Assembly: GCA_030544165.1 (NCBI GenBank) | Contig: JAUNRP010000018.1 | Span: 1-15,511, forward strand | Source of the DNA: a bacterium | GTDB taxonomy: Bacteria > Actinomycetota > Actinomycetes > Actinomycetales > Actinomycetaceae | Length of the DNA stretch: 15,511 nt | Direction: 5' to 3' | Part shown: piece by piece, positions 1 through 6,145 of the stretch | How the letters are laid out: each line of letters starts with the position of its first letter | How positions within the stretch are numbered: position 1 is the stretch's first letter | Notes under the pieces: model-generated | The model's database searches: none | What the model was told of the DNA's origin: nothing | What the model saw: the letters and a program-made list of their open reading frames with translations, nothing else | Position numbers and translations under genes: made by a program

Positions 1-359
1 AGTCCGAGGGCCGCCAGCGCGAGGGAGTCGATGCCGAGGCCGCAGCCGAGGTCGGCGACGTGGGTGACGCCCGCATCGCGGTAGCGGCGGGCGTGCTGGG
101 CGGCCACCTGCAGGCGGGTGGCCTGTTGGAGGCCCGCCTCGGTGAAGAGGAGGGTGCGGGCGAATTCGCCCAGCTTGGACTCGGCGCGCTGGCGCAGGTG
201 CTGCTGGGTGAGGGCGGCGGCCACGAGTTCGGGATCGTGGGTGGTGCGCAGTTCCTTGTTGAGCCGGAGCGCCGTGGCCGGATCGTAGGGCGGAAGGGAG
301 TTCAGCAGTGCCTGGCCCTCCGGGGTGAGGAGGCGGCGCAGGCCGGCGGTTTCCGTCAT
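1..359 (-). CDS. Class I SAM-dependent methyltransferase, N-terminal part (cut by window edge)
   Basis: Reading the minus strand from the ATG at 357-359 gives about 119 residues that run off the window at base 1. The protein begins MTETAGLRRLLTPEGQALL and reaches a Rossmann-fold AdoMet-binding motif I (VADLGCGLGID, about residues 100-110) just before the edge, so it is a class I SAM-dependent methyltransferase. The roughly 95 residues before motif I form a helical N-terminal domain, as in the actinobacterial THUMP-like methyltransferases; the substrate cannot be read from what is visible. A second in-frame ATG lies 9 bases upstream (366-368). Neither start has a strong ribosome binding site, so the exact start is uncertain. 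The gene is transcribed divergently from groES. Family membership is secure; function is unknown. Confidence 0.8.
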   Translation of the reverse strand, partial: MTETAGLRRLLTPEGQALLNSLPPYDPATALRLNKELRTTHDPELVAAALTQQHLRQRAESKLGEFARTLLFTEAGLQQATRLQVAAQHARRYRDAGVTHVADLGCGLGIDSLALAALG

Positions 360-414
360 GGGTGTCATTCTCGCAGGGGATGCCGGGTGGGCTCGTGCTC
401 AGGTGGTGACACGG

Positions 415-441
415 CTGGCACTCGCCTTGACCGAGTGCTAA
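415..441. promoter_or_regulatory. CIRCE operator (HrcA binding site)
   Basis: Left arm CTGGCACTC (415-423), a 9-base spacer, then right arm GAGTGCTAA (433-441). The consensus CIRCE element is TTAGCACTC-N9-GAGTGCTAA: the right arm is perfect and the left arm keeps GCACTC but differs in its outer bases. CIRCE is the binding site of the heat-shock repressor HrcA and normally sits upstream of groES or dnaK operons, as here. Confidence 0.93.
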
Positions 442-455
442 CCCGGGCATAGATT
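427..455 (+). promoter_or_regulatory. groES promoter, overlapping CIRCE
   Basis: A -35 box TTGACC (427-432) and a -10 box TAGATT (450-455) are separated by 17 bases, the ideal sigma-70-type spacing. The -35 box lies in the CIRCE spacer and the right arm fills the start of the promoter spacer, so bound HrcA would block RNA polymerase. Transcription should begin near 462, giving a leader of about 107 bases before groES. Confidence 0.75.
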
Positions 456-568
456 TGGTTCTGGTTGCGGGCCCCGGTCCGCACGGGATTCCCCAGCACC
501 GACCCCCGCGACGGCGGTGCCCCAAGATTCCCACCCGATTCCAGTTCGAAACGAAAGGGGAGTGCCGC

Positions 569-865
569 GTGTCGGTCTCCATCAAGCCGCTCGAGGACCG
601 CATCGTGGTGCAGTCGCTCGCTGCCGAAACCACCACTGCCTCCGGTCTGTACATCCCGGACACCGCCAAGGAGAAGCCCCAGGAGGGCACCGTCATCGCC
701 GTGGGCCCCGGCCGCGTGGATGACAACGGCCAGCGCATCCCTGTGGATGTGGCCGTGGGTGACGTGGTCATCTACTCCAAGTACGGCGGCACCGAGGTGA
801 AGTACTCGGGCAACGAGTACCTCATCCTCTCCGCTCGCGACGTGCTCGCGGTGGTCGAGAAGTAG
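569..865 (+). CDS. groES: Co-chaperonin GroES (Hsp10)
   Basis: This is the 10-kDa co-chaperonin that caps the GroEL folding chamber in the cytoplasm. The product has 98 residues, normal for the family, and begins MSVSIKPLEDRIVVQSLAAE. The mobile loop that contacts GroEL is at about residues 18-36 (TTTASGLYIPDTAKEKPQEG region), followed by the GTVIAVGPGR core and the DVVIYSKYGGTEVKY strand segment. I chose the GTG at 569 because it lies 7 bases after a good ribosome binding site (AAAGGGGA, 554-561) and gives the conserved N-terminus. Expression should be heat-inducible through HrcA at the upstream CIRCE. A strong terminator follows at once, and no groEL is present, which is unusual; the partner GroEL must be encoded elsewhere. 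Confidence 0.97.
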   Translation: MSVSIKPLEDRIVVQSLAAETTTASGLYIPDTAKEKPQEGTVIAVGPGRVDDNGQRIPVDVAVGDVVIYSKYGGTEVKYSGNEYLILSARDVLAVVEK

Positions 866-885
866 CCATTCGGTGAAGTAGACGG

Positions 886-912
886 AAGGCCCCGGGGTTC
901 ACCCGGGGCCTT
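886..912. terminator. Intrinsic terminator between groES and whiB
   Basis: A perfect 11-bp stem, AAGGCCCCGGG (886-896) with CCCGGGGCCTT (902-912), and a 5-base loop. It lies 20 bases after the groES stop and 30 bases before the convergent whiB stop, so it can serve both genes. The A-T pairs at the stem base give a short U run in either direction. Confidence 0.85.
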
Positions 913-942
913 CCTCGTTGTCCAGTGGGGGAGTGGGGCCGA

Positions 943-1254
943 TCAGCCCGCCTTCTCCGCAGCGGCCTTGGCCTCCGCCTTGCGCTGCTGGATGATCTGC
1001 GAACGCTCATCCTCCGAGAGGCCGCCCCACACTCCGTAGGGCTCCTGCACGGCCAGCGCGTGCTCGCGGCAGCGCTCCAGGACCGGGCACCGCCCGCAGA
1101 TCACCTTGGCCGCCTCATCGCGGCGTCGTCGGGTGCCGCCCCGCTCGCCCTCGGGGTGGAAGAAGATCTCGGGGTCCGCCTCACGGCACAGTCCCTCGTA
1201 CTGCCACTCCCACAGGTCCATGATGGGACCGGGGAGTCGGGTAATCTCAGCCAC
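943..1254 (-). CDS. WhiB-family iron-sulfur transcription factor, WhiB3/WhiD-like
   Basis: WhiB proteins are small actinobacterial regulators that hold a redox- and NO-sensitive [4Fe-4S] cluster and act with the primary sigma factor. This one has 103 residues. Four cysteines match the family pattern: C23, then C53-x2-C56-x5-C62. They are followed by the GVWGGLSEDER turn (74-84) and a basic, Ala/Lys-rich C-terminal tail. The N-terminal segment (LPGPIMDLWEWQYEGLC, FFHPEGERG) resembles WhiB3 of M. tuberculosis and WhiD of Streptomyces most closely. I chose the GTG at 1252-1254 because AAGGA lies 8 bases upstream and the MAEITRLPGP start agrees with homologues; an internal ATG at 1221 would remove it. 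The gene converges on groES and diverges from guaB. The subgroup assignment is from memory of family sequences. Confidence 0.93.
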   Translation of the reverse strand: MAEITRLPGPIMDLWEWQYEGLCREADPEIFFHPEGERGGTRRRRDEAAKVICGRCPVLERCREHALAVQEPYGVWGGLSEDERSQIIQQRKAEAKAAAEKAG

Positions 1255-1367
1255 GCGTTGTGTCCTTCTGACAGCCGGAAGGGCTGCGGCTACTTGGCTC
1301 AGGGAATGTCCCGGAGGGGATTCGCTGCAGGTCCCAGCGGCTCTGTGGCCTGCATTACAGCGTCTCA

Positions 1368-1397
1368 ACGCTAACCCGGGAATCGTTGAAAAAGCAA
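1368..1397 (-). promoter_or_regulatory. Possible whiB promoter
   Basis: On the minus strand TTGCTT (1397-1392) is followed after 18 bases by TAGCGT (1373-1368), an acceptable -35/-10 pair. It would give an untranslated leader of about 105 bases. It is a match by eye only, and other sites in this 234-base divergent region could serve. Confidence 0.35.
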
Positions 1398-1476
1398 CAC
1401 TGTGGCGTGCTGGCCAGCGGGAAAGCACCCCTTGGGGTGAAGACGGGCGGAAATCGGGGGCGTGATGCGCGCGGGC

Positions 1477-1489
1477 TAGACTGGCCGGG
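1477..1489 (+). promoter_or_regulatory. -10 box for a probable leaderless guaB transcript
   Basis: TAGACT (1477-1482) fits the actinobacterial TANNNT -10 consensus. After a 6-base gap the expected transcription start falls exactly on the G of the GTG at 1489. No ribosome binding site precedes guaB, so a leaderless mRNA that starts at its own start codon explains the arrangement. A clear -35 box is not visible. Confidence 0.6.
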
Positions 1490-2979
1490 TGATGGAACTT
1501 CCCATTGGCTTGACGTATGACGATGTCCTCCTCCTCCCCGGCGCAACGGATGTGATCCCCTCCGAGGTGGACACCACCGCCCGCCTCACGCGTGAGATCT
1601 CGATCCGCCTCCCGCTGCTCTCCGCTGCGATGGACACGGTCACCGAGTCACGCATGGCCATCGCCATGGCCCGCCAGGGCGGCATCGGGATCCTGCACCG
1701 CAACCTCTCCATCGAGGACCAGGCCTACCAGGTGGACCTGGTCAAGCGCACCCAGACCGGCCGGATCAACGATCCGATCACGATCGGCCCGGACGCCACG
1801 CTCGAGGAGTTCGATCAGCTCTGCGGCCAGTACCGCGTCTCCGGCCTGCCCGTGGTGGACGAGCAGGACCACCTGCTCGGGATCTGCACCAACCGGGACC
1901 TGCGCTTCACGCCCGTGGCCGAGTGGCCCTCCACCCTGGTTCGCGATGTGATGACGCCGATGCCGCTGATTGTCGGCTCGGAGAACGTCTCCCGCGAGGA
2001 GGCCACCCAGCTCCTGCGCAAGCACAAGCTCGAGCGCCTCCCGCTCGTGGACTCCGAGGACCGCCTGCGCGGGCTGATCACCGTGAAGGACTTCGTCCGT
2101 TCCGAGCAGTACCCGAACGCGTCCAAGGATGGGGACGGACGGCTGCTCGTTGGAGCTGCGGTCGGGTTCTTCGGGGACGCCTGGGAGCGCGCCACCACCC
2201 TGGTGGAGGCGGGTGCGGACGTCCTCGTGCTGGACACCGCCAACGGGGAGGCCCGCCTGCTGCTGGAAATGGTGCAGCGCATCAAGGGGGACTCGGCGTT
2301 CGATCACGTGCAGGTGATCGGCGGCAACATCGCCACCTACTCCGGCGCCAAGGCGCTGGTGGACGCGGGCGTGGACGCGGTGAAGGTGGGGGTGGGCCCG
2401 GGGTCCATCTGTACCACGCGTGTGGTGGCCGGCGTCGGGGTGCCGCAGGTGACCGCGATCATGGAGGCGGCCCGCGCGTGCAAGCCGGCCGGGGTCCCCC
2501 TCATCGGCGACGGCGGGCTGCAGTACTCCGGTGACATCGCCAAGGCCCTGGTGGCCGGGGCGGACACGGTGATGCTCGGATCTCTCCTGGCCGGGTGCGA
2601 GGAGTCCCCGGGGGAGACCGTGTTCATCGCGGGCAAGCAGTACAAGCAGTACCGCGGGATGGGCTCGCTCGGGGCCATGAGCTCGCGGGGCAAGAAGTCC
2701 TTCTCCAAGGACCGCTACTTCCAGGCCGATGTGCCCTCGGATGACAAGATCGTGCCCGAGGGCATCGAGGGCCAGGTGGCCTACCGCGGGCCGCTCTCGG
2801 CCGTGATCCACCAGCTCGCCGGCGGGCTGCACCAGTCGATGTTCTACGTGGGGGCCCACAACGTTCCGGAGTTGCAGGAGAAGGGCCAGTTGATCCGGAT
2901 CACCTCCGCGGGCCTGAAGGAATCCCACCCGCACGATGTGATGATGACCGCCGAGGCCCCGAACTACTACTCCAAGTAA
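1489..2979 (+). CDS. guaB: Inosine-5'-monophosphate dehydrogenase
   Basis: Catalyses NAD-dependent oxidation of IMP to XMP, the first committed step of guanine nucleotide synthesis, in the cytoplasm. The product is 496 residues, the usual length. The (beta/alpha)8 barrel begins with LTYDDVLLLPG (8-18). A pair of CBS domains is inserted at about 96-205. The catalytic-loop cysteine is C308 in GVGPGSICTTRVVAGVG, and the mobile-flap segment reads YRGMGSLGAMSS...DRYFQ. All key motifs are intact. Either GTG 1489 or the adjacent ATG 1492 could be the start; GTG is preferred because the -10 box predicts an mRNA starting there. The gene appears monocistronic, with a small terminator hairpin 16 bases after the stop. 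Confidence 0.97.
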   Translation: MMELPIGLTYDDVLLLPGATDVIPSEVDTTARLTREISIRLPLLSAAMDTVTESRMAIAMARQGGIGILHRNLSIEDQAYQVDLVKRTQTGRINDPITIGPDATLEEFDQLCGQYRVSGLPVVDEQDHLLGICTNRDLRFTPVAEWPSTLVRDVMTPMPLIVGSENVSREEATQLLRKHKLERLPLVDSEDRLRGLITVKDFVRSEQYPNASKDGDGRLLVGAAVGFFGDAWERATTLVEAGADVLVLDTANGEARLLLEMVQRIKGDSAFDHVQVIGGNIATYSGAKALVDAGVDAVKVGVGPGSICTTRVVAGVGVPQVTAIMEAARACKPAGVPLIGDGGLQYSGDIAKALVAGADTVMLGSLLAGCEESPGETVFIAGKQYKQYRGMGSLGAMSSRGKKSFSKDRYFQADVPSDDKIVPEGIEGQVAYRGPLSAVIHQLAGGLHQSMFYVGAHNVPELQEKGQLIRITSAGLKESHPHDVMMTAEAPNYYSK

Positions 2980-2994
2980 GTCCTCCTCCCTCCC

Positions 2995-3014
2995 GCCGAG
3001 ATGCTCGGCGTTTC
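2995..3014 (+). terminator. guaB terminator hairpin
   Basis: GCCGAG (2995-3000), loop ATG, CTCGGC (3004-3009), then GTTTCT. It is short but has the stem-then-T layout of an intrinsic terminator. Its right arm is the outer part of the palindromic repeat described next, so the repeat seems to supply part of the terminator. Confidence 0.55.
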
Positions 3015-3060
3015 TCACAGATGCCCCAGTGATGTCACTGCGCATGTGTGAGAAATTCGC
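2995..3060 (-). repeat. Palindromic repeat, copy 1 (upstream of the AbiEi-like gene)
   Basis: The core is an imperfect palindrome. TTTCTCACA (3011-3019) pairs with TGTGAGAAA (3047-3055), ATGC (3021-3024) with GCAT (3042-3045), and CAGTGA (3027-3032) with TCACTG (3035-3040). Read on the minus strand it aligns almost base for base with 4231-4295 on the plus strand, including the CGCCGAGCA tail. It is therefore one of two inverted copies of one element. Confidence 0.85.
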
Positions 3061-3226
3061 GCATGACGGAATGGGGCCGCGCGGTGCGAGCCGGTGAGAT
3101 GGTGGTTGGTCAGCGAAATCTCTCCCGGATGTGCAGCGACTGTCCACGGAGTGCTTTGGGGGCACTCTCTCCACAGGTCTCCGTCGATTGCTGCGGAGAG
3201 TGCGTGGCAAGAGACACCATCTCGGC

Positions 3227-4183
3227 ATGACCACAACCAATCACCCAATGCACGTACTACGAATCGACCAGGAGGGGCTCTCGGATCAACACCCCGAGAG
3301 CCTGAGAAGGCGGCAACTCACGGGTGAACTGGTTCGGGTCTATCAGGGCGCGTTCGTGCCGGCGCGAGCGTGGGAGGCGATGACGGCCGAACAGCAGCAC
3401 GTGGTGATCATGGGGGAGTACAACGAACACCAGAAGAGAGATCTGGTGTTCTCCCACGTCAGCGCTGCGGCTGCGCTCGGGATTCCTCACCTCGGGGGTC
3501 CGGGTACGCGTCCCCACGAACTCCGCCTCCGGGTGAAGGGTGGCGGTCACGTTCGATCGGGCGCGCAGGTGCACACCACCAAGTCGATGCCGGACGTGGT
3601 TCAGGTGAACGGCCTCTGGGTCACATCGCCGGCGCGCACCGTGATCGACCTTTCGAGCTCGCAGGGTTTCGCCTCCGGGCTGATCGCCGCGGACCACGTG
3701 CTTCGCGCGGAACTCGCGACCCTGGACGAACTCCAGGCAGAGATGGAGACTGCGAGGAAGGGGTGGGCATGGCGTACCGCGGATGCGGTGGTGGCACGTG
3801 CCGATGGCCTGTCCGAGAGCCCGGGAGAGTCGCTCTCCCGCGCACGTCTCTACCAACTGGGCGCTCCCGCAAGCCGCCTGCAGGTGAAGTTCTTCGATCA
3901 CGAGGGTTTCGTGGGCCGAGCGGATGGCTACATGGAGGAGCAGGACTGCATCTGGGAGTTCGATGGCCGCAGCAAGTATGGGCGAGCAAACGATCTCCAG
4001 CTCTCTCCTGAGGACCAACTCTGGCATGAGAAAACACGTGAGGATCGGCTGAGGATGATGGTGAAGAAGTTCCTCCGATGGACCTGGATCGAAGCGTTCA
4101 AGGCCTTGCCATTGGAGACCAAGCTGCGCAAGGCGGAGATCCTCACCGGCCCGAAGCAGCGGCTGTTCGGCCTCCGTGCCTGA
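3227..4183 (+). CDS. AbiEi-like / endonuclease-like domain protein, function unknown
   Basis: A 318-residue protein of a type common, often in several copies, in actinobacterial genomes. The N-terminal third (about 20-60: RRRQLTGELVRVYQGAFVP) resembles the winged-helix AbiEi antitoxin-like domain. The middle (75-145: VFSHVSAAAALGIP...VTSPARTVIDL) is typical of the same group. The C-terminal third (197-290) resembles DUF559/Vsr-like nuclease folds: ESPGESLSRARL, then RADGY (D233) and WEFDGRSKYG (E244, D246, K250), a possible PD-(D/E)xK site, then REDRLR and RWTW. No AbiEii toxin gene is next to it. Start: ATG 3227 has no clear ribosome binding site; ATG 3248 and an upstream in-frame extension are possible. 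Base composition is visibly lower in G+C than guaB and the sugar genes, and the gene lies between inverted repeats, suggesting acquisition as a cassette. Family likeness is fair; activity is unknown. Confidence 0.75.
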   Translation: MTTTNHPMHVLRIDQEGLSDQHPESLRRRQLTGELVRVYQGAFVPARAWEAMTAEQQHVVIMGEYNEHQKRDLVFSHVSAAAALGIPHLGGPGTRPHELRLRVKGGGHVRSGAQVHTTKSMPDVVQVNGLWVTSPARTVIDLSSSQGFASGLIAADHVLRAELATLDELQAEMETARKGWAWRTADAVVARADGLSESPGESLSRARLYQLGAPASRLQVKFFDHEGFVGRADGYMEEQDCIWEFDGRSKYGRANDLQLSPEDQLWHEKTREDRLRMMVKKFLRWTWIEAFKALPLETKLRKAEILTGPKQRLFGLRA

Positions 4184-4224
4184 GACGCCCGCAACGCAGT
4201 GTCCGCGCCGCCCCCTCCAATCAA

Positions 4225-4295
4225 GATGCTCGGAACTCCTCACACATGCGGCGTGATATCACGGGGGCAACTGTGAGGAACGCCGAGCACCTCGT
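4225..4295 (+). repeat. Palindromic repeat, copy 2 (downstream of the AbiEi-like gene)
   Basis: Nested arms: TGCTCGG (4227-4233) with CCGAGCA (4283-4289), CCTCACA (4238-4244) with TGTGAGG (4272-4278), TGC (4247-4249) with GCA (4267-4269), and a central perfect 12-base palindrome CGTGATATCACG (4252-4263). It is the inverted counterpart of copy 1. Several differences from copy 1 are paired changes that keep the stems intact. It starts about 40 bases after the AbiEi-like stop and may also act as its terminator. Confidence 0.87.
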
Positions 4296-4371
4296 GGGGG
4301 AGGGCGTGGGGGAGGGGTGAGAGGGCGCGGGGGCGCGGCGGACGCGCGGAGGGCGAGGGCGCGGGGAGCGC

Positions 4372-5205
4372 CTACCGGCCCGCGTAGAGGCGGAGCAGCC
4401 GGCCCATCTCGCCCGCGGCGGCGGTGGTGCCCGGCGCCAGGTACTTGCGTGGGTCCACGGCCTTCGGGTTCGCATCCAGGAACTCGCGGGTGGCGGCAGT
4501 GGCCACCTTGTTCAGGTGCGTGGAGACGTTGACCTTGGTGATGCCGGCCCCGATCGCCGCCCGCATACCGGCATCCGAGACCCCGGAGGACCCGTGCAGC
4601 ACCAGCGGCACCGGCACCACCTCGTGGATCGCCGCGATCAGCTCGTTGTCCAGCACCGCGTCCCGGCTGGTCATCGCGTGCGAGGACCCCACGGCAACCG
4701 CGAGCAGGTCAACCCCCGTGTCCGCCACGAACTGCGCCGCATCCGCAGGCGCGGTCCGCGCCGAGGGATCGTGTACCCCGTCCTTGCCGCCCACCTCGCC
4801 GAGCTCGGCCTCCACGGCCACGCCTCGCTCGTGGCACCACGCCGTGATCTCGGCGGTGCTCGCGCGGTTGGCGTCATCATCCAGCTTGGAGCCGTCGTAC
4901 ATGATGGACGGGAACCCGAGCTCCACGGCCTCGCGGCACAGGTCCAGGTCCTCCGCGTGGTCCAGCATCGGCACCACCGGCACCGACGCCCCCCGCGCGA
5001 GCTCGATCACCGCGAGCCCCAGCGGCGCGAGCCGACCGTGGTACTTCACCGCGTTCTGCGAGACCTGGAGGACCACGGGAAGCCCCGCCTCCTCCGCCGC
5101 CCCCACGAACGCCTCCGCGTGCTCGAGCAGCACCACGTTGAATGCGCCCAGCCCGCGCCCCTCGGCCGCGGCCTCGGCCGCCAGTGTCCGAATGTCACCA
5201 ATCAT
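4372..5205 (-). CDS. Class II ketose-bisphosphate aldolase, probably tagatose-1,6-bisphosphate
   Basis: Cleaves a ketohexose bisphosphate to DHAP and glyceraldehyde-3-phosphate using a divalent metal. The 277-residue product is close to GatY/KbaY aldolases in length. Expected residues are present: LDHAED with catalytic D82 and metal ligand H83, EAELGEVGGKD (132-142), H176 in VGSSHAM, H204 in LHGSSG, and KVNVSTHL (224-231) for phosphate binding. H83/H176/H204 match the GatY zinc triad in position. The H176 segment (VGSSHAM) departs from the usual GTxHG. ATG 5205 is chosen for its ribosome binding site (GGAGGAG) and homology; upstream codons give only basic junk sequence. It overlaps the PfkB gene by 11 bases and is the last gene of the leftward operon. 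Tagatose rather than fructose bisphosphate is inferred from the neighbours. Confidence 0.88.
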   Translation of the reverse strand: MIGDIRTLAAEAAAEGRGLGAFNVVLLEHAEAFVGAAEEAGLPVVLQVSQNAVKYHGRLAPLGLAVIELARGASVPVVPMLDHAEDLDLCREAVELGFPSIMYDGSKLDDDANRASTAEITAWCHERGVAVEAELGEVGGKDGVHDPSARTAPADAAQFVADTGVDLLAVAVGSSHAMTSRDAVLDNELIAAIHEVVPVPLVLHGSSGVSDAGMRAAIGAGITKVNVSTHLNKVATAATREFLDANPKAVDPRKYLAPGTTAAAGEMGRLLRLYAGR

Positions 5206-6145
5206 GCGTGCTCTCCTCCACCTCGGGGCCGCGCTGCGCCGCCCACTCGTCCGAATCGAATTCTCCCGCCACCGGGCTCGCCACCGCGGCCGCCGAGAGC
5301 GCCACCGCCTCGCCAACCCCGCCCACCAGGTCCGCAGGCGCCGCATCTGGCCGCTCCGCGAACCACGCGCACCACGCCGCCACCGAGGCGTCACCTGCTC
5401 CCGTCGGATTCCCGACGACGGTCCGCCGGGGCCGCGCCTGCGCCGTGCGCAGGCGCTCGTCCGTCCGCGCGGCTGCCAGCATCCCGTCTTCCCCCAGGGA
5501 GAGGGCCACCACCCCGGCGCCGCGCCACAACAGCTCGCGTACTCCGTCCATCAGATCGTTCGCGCCGGTGGCCTCGAGGAGTTCGTGGTTATTGGGCTTG
5601 AGGAGATCCGCGCCGGCGTCTGCGGCGGTCAGGAGCGCGGGGCCGGAGGTGTCCACGAGGACCCTGGCGCCGCGTTCCTTCAGGAAGCGAACCATCCGAG
5701 GCAGCAACTCCGGATCAGAGTCCGGCGGGAGCGAACCGGAGATCGCCACCACGTCAGCCTTGCCCACCTCGGCGAGGACGCCGAAGAGGTCCTCCCACTC
5801 CGAGGCCGAACGCGGCGGACCCTGCTCGTTCAGCACGGACGTGGCCGCGTCGTCGTCAACGATCGCAACGGAACGGCGGGTGGGACCAGCCGCCTGGACG
5901 AAGCGGGCGGTGACCCCGGGGTTGCCGGCGGCGAGCAGGGAGGTGACCCGTTCGCCGTCGGAGCCGCCGAGGAAGCCGGTGGCGGTGACGGGGTGGCCGA
6001 GCGCGTCCAGTACGCGGGCCACGTTGAGGCCCTTGCCGCCGGCGCGTTCGCTGAGGTCACGGACCCGGCTGACGCCGCCCACGTGGAAGGTGCCCACGCG
6101 GTAGGTGATGTCCAGTGCCGGGTTGGCGGTGACCGTCCAGATCAT
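5195..6145 (-). CDS. PfkB-family sugar-phosphate kinase, probable tagatose-6-phosphate kinase (LacC/FruK type)
   Basis: A 316-residue ribokinase-fold kinase. N-terminal TVTANPALDITY (4-15) is the start typical of 1-phosphofructokinase and tagatose-6-phosphate kinase. AGGKGLNVARVL (35-46) is PfkB signature 1, SGSLPP (136-141) and LLKPNNHEL (181-189) are substrate/ATP-region motifs, and NPTGAGDAS (246-254) is signature 2 with catalytic D252. In a pathway with a GalN-6-P isomerase and a class II aldolase, the fitting reaction is tagatose-6-P + ATP to tagatose-1,6-bisphosphate; fructose-1-P kinase is the alternative. It starts within the ROK stop (4-base ATGA overlap) and overlaps the aldolase start, so the three are translationally coupled. 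Confidence 0.88.
   Translation of the reverse strand: MIWTVTANPALDITYRVGTFHVGGVSRVRDLSERAGGKGLNVARVLDALGHPVTATGFLGGSDGERVTSLLAAGNPGVTARFVQAAGPTRRSVAIVDDDAATSVLNEQGPPRSASEWEDLFGVLAEVGKADVVAISGSLPPDSDPELLPRMVRFLKERGARVLVDTSGPALLTAADAGADLLKPNNHELLEATGANDLMDGVRELLWRGAGVVALSLGEDGMLAAARTDERLRTAQARPRRTVVGNPTGAGDASVAAWCAWFAERPDAAPADLVGGVGEAVALSAAAVASPVAGEFDSDEWAAQRGPEVEESTHDW

Noticed and set aside
496..520. A riboswitch or RNA thermometer in the groES leader
   Set aside because: Only a small GCACCG/CGGTGC stem is seen, and it does not cover the ribosome binding site at 554-561; CIRCE already explains heat control.
3131..3226. A 32-codon N-terminal extension of the AbiEi-like protein
   Set aside because: The extra residues are basic and unlike family N-termini, and no ribosome binding site precedes the upstream start codon; the downstream ATG at 3227 is a better start.
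1648..3240. A 530-codon minus-strand open frame opposite guaB
   Set aside because: It is antisense to a complete IMP dehydrogenase with all catalytic motifs, and its His/Arg/Val-rich composition is that of a shadow frame.
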